DNA of 64,000 nt from Mucilaginibacter saanensis (GCF_014200575.1 NZ_JACHBZ010000002.1:186001-250000); one strand, 5' to 3'. Numbered from the stretch's first letter, positions 34,960 to 44,600 are shown. Made by a program: numbers and translations. The notes: a model not told the origin generated them from the letters alone.

Positions 34960-35355
34960 ATGAAAACTGAACAATTAATCATAGTGCAAAGTGAACTTGA
35001 TCTGTTAAAAAAATACCTTAATGATTCGGCCCTAACTGATTTTAATAAGCGAAAGCTTTTAGCGGAACTGCAGTCAGCACGGGTAGTAGAGAAAGATAAA
35101 TTGCCGGAAGATGCGATATGTTTGAATGCTGTGGTACAGGTGCAGGGAGTGCTCAATAAACAAAGTTTCATATTTCAAATTGTCCATCCCTCAGCCGCTG
35201 ATGTAGGAAAGAACAAAATATCGGTGTCAGCCCCAATCGCTATTGCCTTGCTCGGCTATCGTAAAGGAGCCCGGATACAATGGGAAATGCCCAGCGGTAT
35301 ACAGGAGTTTGAAGTTTTAAAAGTAAACCAGATTAGTCAGGGTAGCATTACCTAA
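34960..35355 (+). CDS. Rnk/GreA-like RNA polymerase-binding protein (copy 1)
   Basis: A 131-residue protein with the layout of Rnk and the C-terminal half of GreA/GreB. A short helical N-terminus (ELDLLKKYLNDSALTDFNKR, LLAELQSARVVEKDKLPED) is followed by the FKBP-like GreA C-terminal domain (IFQIVHPSAADVGKNKISVS, APIAIALLGYRKG). The long GreA coiled coil and its acidic tip are absent, so it may bind in the polymerase secondary channel without stimulating cleavage. It lies 59 bases after the glutamate-synthase-like gene and just before a paralogue. Confidence 0.82.
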   Translation: MKTEQLIIVQSELDLLKKYLNDSALTDFNKRKLLAELQSARVVEKDKLPEDAICLNAVVQVQGVLNKQSFIFQIVHPSAADVGKNKISVSAPIAIALLGYRKGARIQWEMPSGIQEFEVLKVNQISQGSIT

Positions 35356-35446
35356 ACCAGTTGCGGAATTGGGGCGGCTTATCAGGCTGCCCGCAAACAC
35401 GAATGTTAAACACGTTTTTTATCTGTTAAAATCAAATTGTTTTATC

Positions 35447-35869
35447 ATGAGAAAGATATTTCAACTTACCTTAACCATCAATGATTTTAAATTGTTAATG
35501 AAATATTATTTTACCAATGGGCTTTCCCCGTTCAATAAAAGGAAACTCTTTAATGAATTAAATGATGCCAGAATTGTCAGTAAAGATAATTTACCCCTAA
35601 ACGTTGTTCGTACCGGATCAAAAGTACTGGTTAGGAACATTGATAAAATGCAGACTTATAGCGTTCACATTGTGGACAAAAATCCGGACAAAGCGAAAAT
35701 GAACCGGATATTGTTATCAGATCCCTTGGCGATTGCACTATTGGGTTATTCTGACGGAGATCAAACGGAGTGGGAAATGAACAAAGGTATTAGCCGGCTT
35801 GAACTGATTTCAGTTCACCAGAGCAAATATGATGACGGCGTTAAGTCGGTTGAAAGGGAAATATGCTGA
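35447..35869 (+). CDS. Rnk/GreA-like RNA polymerase-binding protein (copy 2)
   Basis: A 140-residue paralogue of the preceding gene, taken from the ATG at 35447 (MRKIFQLTLTI); an earlier in-frame start at 35369 adds an unrelated leader. The matching landmarks are LLMKYYFTNGLSPFNKRKLF, NELNDARIVSKDNLPL, VHIVDKNPDKAKMNRILLSD and PLAIALLGYSDGDQTEWEM. The tandem arrangement points to a local duplication followed by divergence. The long acidic coiled coil of GreA is missing here too. A role in tuning RNA polymerase is inferred from the fold only. Confidence 0.82.
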   Translation: MRKIFQLTLTINDFKLLMKYYFTNGLSPFNKRKLFNELNDARIVSKDNLPLNVVRTGSKVLVRNIDKMQTYSVHIVDKNPDKAKMNRILLSDPLAIALLGYSDGDQTEWEMNKGISRLELISVHQSKYDDGVKSVEREIC

Positions 35870-36047
35870 TCGGTTTTGTATGATCCTTAATAAATCCGGT
35901 ACAAAAAATGGCCAGGTTATATTTCAATAGCACTTCTTCGGTTTGGATATTGAAAAGTCTTAGAAATTGAGCATTGATTTCGTTGCTAAGCTATTTTTTA
36001 ATATTTTCGCCGCCCTTTTAAATTTTTAGTGTTTATCTCCCACTTGT

Positions 36048-37316
36048 ATGAAGAAGTTTTTATATGGAATTGATTTTGGAACAACCAATTCTGCCCTGGC
36101 TATTTACGACGAAACGACAAAAGAAATACATAGCACCATTATTATTCCCTCCCTTATTTATTTCTTTCATCAGCCTAGTACTGCAAGATGCTCAAATTAT
36201 GTGGTGGGTGAGGATGCAATTACAGCCTACCTTAACGATGACATGAAAGGACGTTTCATTAAGTCTATTAAACAAGTATTATCAAGGAATAGTTTCACGG
36301 AAACCCGTATTCATAATAAGAGGTATAATGCATCTGACCTTGTAGCTATTATTTTAAAGGAGCTAAAAGATCGTGCAGATCAATTAATTGGGCAAGATTG
36401 CGGAAGAGCCGTAATTGGAAGGCCTGTTTTTTTTGATGACGATGATGTAAAGAAAGATACGTTGGCACAAACGCGATTGAGCAAGGCCGCAGAAATTGCC
36501 GGTTTTGCGGATGTCAGGTTTCAATTTGAACCCATAGGGGCGGCCTTTGCCTATGAAAAAAGCCTCCAAAAAAGGGAAAATGTGTTGGTGGCCGATTTGG
36601 GCGGAGGTACCACAGATTTTACTTATTTAGTACTTGATCCTGAAAAAGTTGGAAGTAAAGACAGGCAGAATGACATGATGGCCAATGGTGGGATTTATGT
36701 GGGTGGCGATAGCTTTGATTCTGCTTTTATGTGGGAAAAAGGCACGCCATACTTTGGTAAAAATACCCAATACGAAGCCACGCCAGGTAAGGTATTAACC
36801 GTGCCAAAATCACTTTTTGCAAACATTTGCTCCTGGGAGCAAATGAATTTCTTTAACGGGCTTCGCATAAAAAAAGACATAGAAGATTATTATTATTTTT
36901 CGGGTAACGACCCTCAGTTTAAAAACTTGATCACGCTTATTGAGAATAACCTTGGCTATTCAGTATTTCAATCTATCGAAAAGGCAAAAATTACGCTTAC
37001 CAATGCGGATACCGCAACCTTTGGTTACCATAAAATGGATATTAATATTCATGAGGAAATTTCCCTTGCTGATTATGAACAGATTATAGGAAAGGATGTA
37101 GACCGGATTGCAAACTACCTGGATGGGTTTATGCTGCAAAATGGTATTGAGCCCCAAAACATCGACAGCCTTTTTTTAACCGGAGGCACTTCTATGGTGG
37201 GTAGTATTCAAAAGCTCTTCAAAAAAAGGTTTCCTCATGTTAGCCTGAATTCCGGAGATAACTTTAAAAGCGTTGCAAAAGGCCTGGCTTATAGTGGTTA
37301 CCTGTTCGGGGATTAA
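36048..37316 (+). CDS. Hsp70-family ATPase without substrate-binding domain (YegD-like)
   Basis: A 422-residue actin-like ATPase of the Hsp70 family. The three nucleotide motifs are present: phosphate 1 FLYGIDFGTTNSALAIYD, phosphate 2 VLVADLGGGTTDFTYLV, and adenosine LFLTGGTSMVGSIQKLF. The protein ends right after the ATPase domain, so the DnaK substrate-binding and lid regions are absent, as in YegD-type proteins. There is an inserted segment around residues 210-300 (DSAFMWEKGTPYFGKNTQYE ... NGLRIKKDIEDYYYFSG). The partner is unknown; no DnaJ or GrpE gene is near. It follows the Rnk-like pair after 178 bases and may be a separate unit. Confidence 0.88.
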   Translation: MKKFLYGIDFGTTNSALAIYDETTKEIHSTIIIPSLIYFFHQPSTARCSNYVVGEDAITAYLNDDMKGRFIKSIKQVLSRNSFTETRIHNKRYNASDLVAIILKELKDRADQLIGQDCGRAVIGRPVFFDDDDVKKDTLAQTRLSKAAEIAGFADVRFQFEPIGAAFAYEKSLQKRENVLVADLGGGTTDFTYLVLDPEKVGSKDRQNDMMANGGIYVGGDSFDSAFMWEKGTPYFGKNTQYEATPGKVLTVPKSLFANICSWEQMNFFNGLRIKKDIEDYYYFSGNDPQFKNLITLIENNLGYSVFQSIEKAKITLTNADTATFGYHKMDINIHEEISLADYEQIIGKDVDRIANYLDGFMLQNGIEPQNIDSLFLTGGTSMVGSIQKLFKKRFPHVSLNSGDNFKSVAKGLAYSGYLFGD

Positions 37317-37365
37317 TATTTTTATTTATTGTTAATGATCACAAATCCTTTTCAGGGTGCTTAAG

Positions 37366-38220
37366 TTAGTTAACGCCTGCATCGTGCAATACTTCTTTAT
37401 TCAGGCGTACGTATTCCTGACTATTTTGCGCCAGGGCCAGCTTAATCCCTTCGTTAGCGGAAGCAATAGCCGACTTTTTATCACCTGTTTTTAATTGTAG
37501 CCTGGCCAGCCAGTATTTTACGTTGAAAGCAGGCGGCTGTGTTTTATCAACTTGCTGCATCCACGTTAGCGCCTGGTTAAGGTCGCCGCCATGATTATAA
37601 TACCAAACTGCCGATACATAATAAGGCTTGTTATCGCCTTTCATGGCTTCCTGAATATTGGCCATAACGCGTTTATCCACCTCTGTTTTTAAATGCAGGT
37701 TGATACCCGTATTTTCCCATAGTATTTGAAGCACACCCTCGTCCTGGTGAACGTCGGCAAATTGGATGGTCAGTGTTTCAACCTTAATAGGCAGCTTTGA
37801 AGGTTTTACCTTAAACCGGAGCAGGTCCTGTTTTTCATCGTAGGCGTAAGCACCCCATTGACTGGTGTTTTTGTTAAATATTATCGTCCATTCATTGGGG
37901 CCAGGTATGCAGAAGAGGGCGTAGGCGCCAGGGGTAAGTAGATGCCCCTCTACTGTTACCGTATCTGTTAGTGTAATTACTGTAGCATTATTGGCTCCTG
38001 TCCGCCAAACTACCCCGTAGGGCTCAATGCCACCAAATATCTTTCTGTCTTTTATATTTGGCCGGTAATATTTTACCGATATGGTACCCAGGCCCAAATC
38101 CTGCTCAATACGCTGCCCCTGGCTTATGGCTGGTATTTTTCCTTTTAATTCCTGCGCCCAGGCGGTATTGAAATTGAAAAAACTAATTAACGTAAGCAAA
38201 CAAAATGACAGAAGTTTCAT
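37366..38220 (-). CDS. DUF2911 family secreted protein
   Basis: A 284-residue exported protein starting at MKLLSFCLLTLISFF (ATG at 38220; a longer frame to 38250 is less likely), with a signal peptide ending in TAWAQ. The DUF2911 domain covers residues about 25-180: GTISVKYYRPNIKDRKIFGG, YGVVWRTGANNATVITLTD, PGAYALFCIPGPNEWTIIFN. A TPR-like C-terminus follows (NQALTWMQQVDKTQPPAFNV, GDKKSAIASANEGIKLALA). The family is common in Bacteroidota and of unknown role. It is convergent with the Hsp70 gene. Confidence 0.85.
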   Translation of the reverse strand: MKLLSFCLLTLISFFNFNTAWAQELKGKIPAISQGQRIEQDLGLGTISVKYYRPNIKDRKIFGGIEPYGVVWRTGANNATVITLTDTVTVEGHLLTPGAYALFCIPGPNEWTIIFNKNTSQWGAYAYDEKQDLLRFKVKPSKLPIKVETLTIQFADVHQDEGVLQILWENTGINLHLKTEVDKRVMANIQEAMKGDNKPYYVSAVWYYNHGGDLNQALTWMQQVDKTQPPAFNVKYWLARLQLKTGDKKSAIASANEGIKLALAQNSQEYVRLNKEVLHDAGVN

Positions 38221-38278
38221 AACTAGGTAATTACTGTTTGATTTTTGCATGATAAAAGCGGTTATGGTTTAATATTGA

Positions 38279-38356
38279 TTAATTTAATGTCAGGTATTCC
38301 CAAGCCGTTTTAGGCGGATGAGGGCAGAAAAATTGGTGTTTAATAAGTTTTGCCAT
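38279..38356 (-). pseudogene. N-terminal relic of an SRPBCC gene (25 codons)
   Basis: From an ATG at 38356 the frame reads MAKLIKHQFFCPHPPKTAWE, then YLTLN and a TAA at 38279-38281. This is a close copy of the start of the SRPBCC gene at 13845 (MAKIIKHQYFFAHPVETVWE). The rest of the gene is gone, but the two upstream dyads are kept at 38362-38405. It is a truncated duplicate of the ArsR-controlled operon. Confidence 0.8.
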
Positions 38357-38361
38357 AATAG

Positions 38362-38405
38362 GTAACTTTTAAGTTACTCAAATATATAAGTAACCTGTGG
38401 GTTAC
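38362..38405. promoter_or_regulatory. Duplicate of the SRPBCC-ArsR operator pair
   Basis: GTAACTT-TT-AAGTTAC (38362-38377) and GTAAC-CTGTGG-GTTAC (38390-38405) repeat the sites at 13851-13894 with the same 28-base centre spacing and nearly the same bases between. They precede a dead gene, so they can still bind the ArsR protein but have no evident target. Confidence 0.65.
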
Positions 38406-38445
38406 GCAAATGTTTTTTCAAAAAACTTATAAAAAACATATCTGA

Positions 38446-38547
38446 TTTTTCAGAACGCGCAAGTTAACAGAAGAGCGGCTTGGATGGCAACCCACCCATC
38501 CCGGATTGATTGCCGACATGGAGCAGGGGCATTACTTTGAAGTGTAA
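38446..38547 (+). pseudogene. C-terminal relic of an SDR/epimerase
   Basis: An open stretch of 33 codons without a start reads RKLTEERLGWQPTHPGLIAD, then MEQGHYFEV and TAA. The pattern LGWxPTHPGLIxDxxxGHYF is the usual end of a family of NAD-dependent epimerase/dehydratase-like SDR proteins. Everything upstream is missing and a stop precedes it. It lies beside the SRPBCC relic on the other strand, marking a deletion scar. Confidence 0.65.
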
Positions 38548-38573
38548 AAGTTTCCTATTCTGCTATCTATCAA

Positions 38574-38607
38574 AAAAGGCCTTTCGGTAAACTCCGAAAG
38601 GCCTTTT
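38574..38607. terminator. Strong two-way terminator downstream of GH30
   Basis: AAAAGGCCTTTCGG (38574-38587) and CCGAAAGGCCTTTT (38594-38607) pair perfectly around TAAACT. On the minus strand T6 follows, ending the GH30 transcript; on the plus strand TTTTATT follows. Confidence 0.9.
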
Positions 38608-38636
38608 ATTCTCCTTGAAAAATAAATTAAGGAGAA

Positions 38637-40055
38637 CTATAAAATGTAGGTAGCTACTGCATTGGCATTCAACGTTGTTGATACCTTATTTTTACCATTT
38701 TGGATATTGAATTTTTGAGTGGTTTGTCCGTTGTTAAAAACAATAAGCACAATTTTTCCGGCAGGGGTGATAAAGGCCACGTTTGGAAGAGCGGTTATAT
38801 AGTTTGATGTAATCCGTTTTGAGCCCGGCCTCACAAATTTTGATGCATGGGCAATAATATAATAGGCCGGGTTACGGGTAACAACATTGTTATTGATGGT
38901 GATAGCCCCCAGACATTGGTCGCAACCACCGGGGGTATGCGGATTTTGATCCTGATCTGAGGCTAAATTCCATTCAATAACGTTCCTGCACCAGTTTCTT
39001 GGGGCGCCTATAATAATGTCTGTGATGTGAAAGCTCAGTTCTTTTTTGAGGTCACCGGGTGCACCTACCCATTGTTCGGTAAAATATAGGTTCTTGTCAG
39101 GGTGCGCATCATGTACTTGTGTCAGAGCCCCTATTTGCCCTCCATACAAGTGAAATGCAGAGCCATCGATATATTTCTTTGCTTCCGGATTATTCAGAAT
39201 AGTAATTGGATAATCGGGCCTGTCGGCATTATGATCATACAGCACTATTTTTGTTTTGATGCCCGCTGCCCTAAATTCCGGTCCTATATTTTGAGCAATA
39301 AAGTTAGCTTGCTCGGCGGCCTCCATTACCATACTCGGATTGTTTTTAGGGTTCAGCGGCTCATTTTGTAAGGTAACGGCATCAATACGAATACCATTAG
39401 CCTGCATGGCTTTAATATACTTGATGAAGTATTGTGCATAAGCATAATAGTATTCTGGTTTTAAATTACCACCAATGCTGCTATTGTTGGTTTTCATCCA
39501 GGTTGGTGCACTCCAGGGCGAAGCCAGTATTTTGATGCCGGGGTTTAATGCTATTATTTTTTTTAGCACGGGGATCAAGGCTTTGTAATCGTTACCCAAA
39601 TTAAACTTTTTAAGCTCCGGGTCTGTTTCGCCGGCGGGCAGGTCGTCATAAGAAAAAACATGATCATCAAGATCTGATGCCCCTATGCTTATCCTCAAAT
39701 AACTTACCCCTATATTATTTTTATTCAGGGTGAACAGCTCGGTTAAAAGCGTCGCCTGTTTGGCACTGCTCATTTGATTAATTAACATGGCACTACCGCC
39801 GGTCAGCGCAAAACCAAACCCGTCCATTTGTTGGTAGGTTTTATTTTTATCAATGGTGATAACCGGCAGCCCTGCTGTTTTATCAGCTGCCTTCAGGAGA
39901 TGATCCTGTGACTTAAATAAAATAGAGTCAGAAGGGTCGGTAAGCCACGCCTGGGGCGAGTTTATAGTTGTTGTAGTATTTTGGGCCGCCACTTTTAACG
40001 ACGGCGTGCACAGGGCTGCAAATAAAGCAACGGTCAGCAATCTGCTTTTATTCAT
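38637..40055 (-). CDS. GH30-family glycoside hydrolase (beta-1,6-glucanase/glucosylceramidase type)
   Basis: A secreted 472-residue enzyme of clan A with a signal peptide ending in LKVAAQ. GH30 landmarks are QQMDGFGFALTGGSAMLINQ, GVSYLRISIGASDLDDHVFS, ILASPWSAPTWMKTN, the acid/base Glu in AVTLQNEPLNPKNNPSM, the nucleophile Glu in LYFTEQWVGAPGD, and DQCLGAITINN near the end. The GGCDQCLG segment is typical of GH30_3-like enzymes acting on beta-1,6-glucan, as in fungal walls or algal glucans. It is the last gene of a minus-strand locus after SusC and SusD, separated from SusD by the hairpin at 40101-40134. Confidence 0.9.
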   Translation of the reverse strand: MNKSRLLTVALFAALCTPSLKVAAQNTTTTINSPQAWLTDPSDSILFKSQDHLLKAADKTAGLPVITIDKNKTYQQMDGFGFALTGGSAMLINQMSSAKQATLLTELFTLNKNNIGVSYLRISIGASDLDDHVFSYDDLPAGETDPELKKFNLGNDYKALIPVLKKIIALNPGIKILASPWSAPTWMKTNNSSIGGNLKPEYYYAYAQYFIKYIKAMQANGIRIDAVTLQNEPLNPKNNPSMVMEAAEQANFIAQNIGPEFRAAGIKTKIVLYDHNADRPDYPITILNNPEAKKYIDGSAFHLYGGQIGALTQVHDAHPDKNLYFTEQWVGAPGDLKKELSFHITDIIIGAPRNWCRNVIEWNLASDQDQNPHTPGGCDQCLGAITINNNVVTRNPAYYIIAHASKFVRPGSKRITSNYITALPNVAFITPAGKIVLIVFNNGQTTQKFNIQNGKNKVSTTLNANAVATYIL

Positions 40056-40100
40056 ATAAGGTTAATTAGATATAAAAATTCGAGATAAAAATTACTTCAA

Positions 40101-40134
40101 AAAAAAGCTGCAATAGGAGTATTGCAGCTTTTTT
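40101..40134 (-). terminator. Intra-operon hairpin between SusD and GH30
   Basis: AAAAAAGCTGCAATA (40101-40115) and TATTGCAGCTTTTTT (40120-40134) are perfectly paired around GGAG, with a T run inside the right arm on either strand. In the minus-strand transcript it lies 15 bases after the SusD stop and would cut off most readthrough into GH30. Confidence 0.85.
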
Positions 40135-40149
40135 AGTTTCATTATTTGA

Positions 40150-41625
40150 TTAATAACCCGGATTTTGAGTCAGATTACCGTCAAGCTGAATTTCATTGTA
40201 CGGTACAGGTAATAATAATTTAGCCTGGTTAATGGGGAAGTTAAATGGTTTGCCAAAAGGATCAACCTGACCTTTGATCAAGGTGATGGTATACTGGGCT
40301 CCAAACCTCAATAAGTCGTTCCAACGGTGGCCCTCAAAGGCTAATTCCATTCTTCTTTCTGTTAATATAGCCAATGCTACATCGGTTTGTGAAGTTACGG
40401 TAATAGGGGCCAGTTTAACCCTCGCCCTGATCTGATTAACCAACGGGATGGCTTGTGACGATTGCCCTAAATTATTTAGTGCTTCGGCCTTTAATAGGAT
40501 GATATCAGCCAAACGTAGCAAAACATTGTTATCGGTACCGCCGCCAAACTGTGAAATATTGGTTTTCCATTTGTATAGGAAAGGTACAGTTGGCGATGCG
40601 GTGGTATACGGGGCTGGTATCGGATCGCCGGCTGCAAGGCCGTTGGCGGCTACCGTTGCCTGGTAAACAGAAGCATTTAAACGTATATTATCATTTTGTG
40701 ATTTAAAAAGATTGATAAGGTTTGCAGTAGGCAAGTCGAACTTTTTAAAAGAATACGTTCCAAACTGGGCAGGTAAAAATAATGATGTATTGTAAGTGGT
40801 AAAACCGCTTGCTGCAGAGTGCTGGCTTTCAAAAATAGATTCTGACGTATTTTTAGTGCCATCAAACAAGGTAGCGTAGTTAGGAACCAGCGAATATTGG
40901 CCGCTGTTGATTACCTTATTACAATAATCTAAACATTGTTGATACTTACCTTCCTGCGCGTAAACTTTTGCAGCCAGGGCCTGTACGGCACCTTTAGTGG
41001 CATGGCCCACATTAGGGAAAGAAACCGGCAACACGGTTTCGGCAGTGGTTAAATCATTTTCAATTTGGGCGTATACCGCAGCAGCAGATGTACGCGATGG
41101 CTTTGACGGTGTGTTTATGGTAGATAAAATTAAGGGCACATCGCCAAACGTGGTTACCAGTTGAAAATAGGAGATAGCCCTGATGAACTTAGCTTCGGCC
41201 AGAATTTCCTGCTGCCTGTTATTGGTGAATTGAGCAGCTGGTATTTTAGCCACATAATCCAACACGATGTTAGCTGCATAAATGTCCTGGTATAAACCCT
41301 GCCAGTCGCGGGTTGAGTTACCGTTTTGCGGAGTAGCTGTAAAGTTGGCAACACCAAAGTTATCCGGGTTATCACCACCTGCATAACAGTTATCAGCACG
41401 GGCATCGCCATTACTCACATAATCCCAAACCCAGTACTGGTCATTGATAAAAGCTTGCGAGTAGGCACCCACCAGACCACCTTCGGCATCGCTGGCTGTT
41501 TTGTAATAGTTGCCCGCTGTACCTTGCGATATAGGCTGTTTGTTTAGAAAGTCCTTTTTACAGGCAGATGTAAGACCAATTGCAACAAGCAGCGCAACCG
41601 GTAATATTTTATTGTATTTGTTCAT
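40150..41625 (-). CDS. SusD/RagB glycan-binding lipoprotein
   Basis: A 491-residue surface lipoprotein with lipobox IGLTSAC (Cys22) followed by KKDFLNKQPISQG, a typical SusD start. TPR-like helices carry WDYVSNGDARADNC, AEAKFIRAISYFQLVTTFGD, NNVLLRLADIILLKAEALN and ERRMELAFEGHRWNDLLRFG, and the end PVPYNEIQLDGNLTQNPGY is the canonical SusD close. It binds the glycan at the cell surface and closes over the SusC barrel. SusC lies 21 bases upstream in the same transcript. The GH30 enzyme behind it suggests a beta-1,6-glucan-like substrate. Confidence 0.95.
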   Translation of the reverse strand: MNKYNKILPVALLVAIGLTSACKKDFLNKQPISQGTAGNYYKTASDAEGGLVGAYSQAFINDQYWVWDYVSNGDARADNCYAGGDNPDNFGVANFTATPQNGNSTRDWQGLYQDIYAANIVLDYVAKIPAAQFTNNRQQEILAEAKFIRAISYFQLVTTFGDVPLILSTINTPSKPSRTSAAAVYAQIENDLTTAETVLPVSFPNVGHATKGAVQALAAKVYAQEGKYQQCLDYCNKVINSGQYSLVPNYATLFDGTKNTSESIFESQHSAASGFTTYNTSLFLPAQFGTYSFKKFDLPTANLINLFKSQNDNIRLNASVYQATVAANGLAAGDPIPAPYTTASPTVPFLYKWKTNISQFGGGTDNNVLLRLADIILLKAEALNNLGQSSQAIPLVNQIRARVKLAPITVTSQTDVALAILTERRMELAFEGHRWNDLLRFGAQYTITLIKGQVDPFGKPFNFPINQAKLLLPVPYNEIQLDGNLTQNPGY

Positions 41626-41646
41626 TTTTCTTAAAATTTAGGATGA

Positions 41647-44600
41647 TTAAAAGGTTACGTTAAGGCCCGCAGTGTATGTTTTGGTTTGCGGATAAGTACC
41701 ATAATCAATACCGGTAGCAGTTGAACTTGGCGCACCAAGTGAACCATTGTTTTGCGAGGCATCGCTAAATACGTTTACCTCAGGATAATAACCTTTGTAC
41801 TTGGTAATGGTAAACAGGTTTTGTGCTGTTGCAAACACGCGCACTTTTATACCTTGTTTTTCAAGCAACGCGCTTTTTATCAAATAGCTTAATGAAAGGT
41901 TTTTTAACCTTAAGAAAGCACCATTTTCAATAAAGCGGGATGAAGGTAAAATGGTTGAAACACCAGCACTGTTTGTACCGCCATAAACGGCAGCCGGAAT
42001 ATTGGTGATATCACCAGGTTTTTCCCAGCGGCCCAAAACAGCTGTGCTTGCATTGCTTATCAGGTACATACCTTCTGTTTCAACGCGGGTTGCGTTAAAT
42101 ACCTTGTTGCCGGTTACTGCATCAAATAAGAAATCTAAACTCAAATTTTTGTAGCTCACTGTACTGGCAAAACCATAAGTTGCTTTTGGTATACCACTGC
42201 CTAAGTAAGTTTGGTCTGCAGCGGTAGGGGTTGCTGTAGTACCACCATTTGCAGTTTTATAAAGGGCATTTCCGTTGGCCGGATCAACACCTGCATACTG
42301 GTAACCATAAAAAGCGCCTAACGGCAATCCGTTTTTTACAATGGTAAGGTTGGTTGCGTTTCCGCTGCCACCAAATGCTACACCGCCTGAAGGAAAGGTT
42401 TGACCAACGCTGTTGCCTGAGGCATCCAGAACCTGCGGTAACCCATTTACCCTGTTTTTGTTAAAGGATGCGTTTATGGTAGCAATCCATTTAAAGTTTG
42501 CTCCATCTACAATTCTTCCGGTTAATGAAAATTCAATACCCTGGTTTAAAACGTTGCCTCCTAAGTTGGTGTATTTAAGGTTAGACGCACCTCCTTCGGC
42601 AGCAGATATTACGATAGGGAAGATCAAATCGGTTGTTTTTTTGCTGTAATAATCGGCACTTAATGAAAGCCTGTCATTTAAAACAGATATATCAAAGCCC
42701 ACATTCACTCCCTTTGTGGTTTCCCATTTCAGATCAGGATTACCCGCCGGGTTGCCCGGAAGGTAGCCGGATGCTGCGTTGCCGCCAAATAAATATCCTG
42801 TTGGGTTTAATGTACTGTAGCTGTTGTAAATGGTTTGCGGCAGGTTACCTACTTCACCATAGCCTGCACGTAATTTCAAATCGCGGATAAAGCTGTTATC
42901 CTTCAGGAAATTCTCCTGTGATATGCGCCATGCACCAGACACCGCAGGGAAATATCCCCATTGGTGGTTAATACCAGCTCTTGATGAACCGTCGGCCCTC
43001 ATTGATGCGGTTACCAGGTACTTGTCATCAAACGCATAATTTACACGACCAAAGTATGATCTTAAAGTCCAGTCAGTTTTGTAAGTTGACACCTGTTTGT
43101 TGGCGCTGGCCGCGTTTAAGGTAGTTATACCTGCAGGGAAACCTGTTCCGTATAAATAACTGCTATTGTACTTTTCTTCTATTTCTGTATTACCAACTAC
43201 GGCTGTAATGCTGTGCCTTTTGTTGATAACTGTTGAATAGGTTAAGGTATTTTCCCATGTATAACGGAAGGTTTCGTTATTATCATGGCTGCCAATACCG
43301 TTAACCTGGCTTGCGCCCTGGTTGGTTAAAGGGTCGGTAAAGGAATCATTATTGTAGTTGTTTAACGAAATACCAAATTGCGAACGGTATTTGATGTTAA
43401 ACGGCAATGTGATTTCGGTATGCACATTACCCAATAAATTGTTTTTAACGTAATTGTTATTATTACTGTAAATATCATCTAAAGGGTTTGATGTGTTATC
43501 AGAGTTGGCCTGGTACATACCATTTGCACCAAAAACAGGTACTATAGGAGGGGTGGACAGTGCTGATAATACGGTACCGCCATGGTTGGCAGAGCTATTG
43601 GTATTTACGGTGCGGCCGTTTTCCCTGTTGTAAGCGATGTTGGTACCAAAGGTTAACCATTTTTTGATCTTTTGCTCCAGGCTTACGTTAGCAGAGTAAC
43701 GTTTGTAATTGGTACCGTTGATGATGCCGTCCTGGTTTAAATCGCCTAAGCCTATGTAGAAAGTACCTTTATCTGTACCACCGGATATACCCGCGTTAAT
43801 GCCGCTCTGGTTGGCCGTACGATAGGTAAGATCCTGCCAGTTATTATTAGCCGTAAAGTTTGATGGAAAAGCAGGAACACTTTGCCCTGCATTGGTATAT
43901 TCATCACTGATCAGGCTTTTATACTGATCGGCATTCAGCATGTCCAGTTTTTTAACTATCTGCTGTTTGCCTGCGTACATATTCAGTTCAACTTTGGTTT
44001 GGCCGGCAGTACCTTTCTTGGTAGTAATTAATACCACGCCATTTGTTGAACCCAATGAACCGTAAATACCGGCTGCAGATGCATCCTTAAGTACGCTCAC
44101 CGACTCAATATTGTTAGGGTCAAGGCCTGCTGTACTGGTAACAATGGTACCATCAATAACATATAAAGGCTCTGAACCATTTGGCGAAGATGCTCCACGT
44201 ATCCTCACGCTGAAGTTGCCGCCACCAGGTGCGCCTGAGGCATTAAATACCTGCACGCCCGCTGCTTTACCATCCAGTATTTCTGAAGAGTTTACAATTG
44301 GCCTGGTGCTCACATCTTTGGTGCTTACAGTGGCAATGGCCGATGTAATGTCCTTTTTCTTTTGTGAGCCGTAACCAACAACCACTACTTCGTTAAGTTG
44401 CTTATTGTTGGAGGTTAAGGTTACATTGAGCTCTGTTTGGCTGTTAACTGGAATCTCCTGGTTATCAAAACCTACAAAAGAGAATACCAGTGTTGCCGTT
44501 GGCGCAACGTTAATAGAGTATTTACCGTTTAAATCGGCAGAAACGGCATCATTAGTGCCTTTAACAACAATTGTTGCTCCGGGTAGGGGTAATCCCTGGC

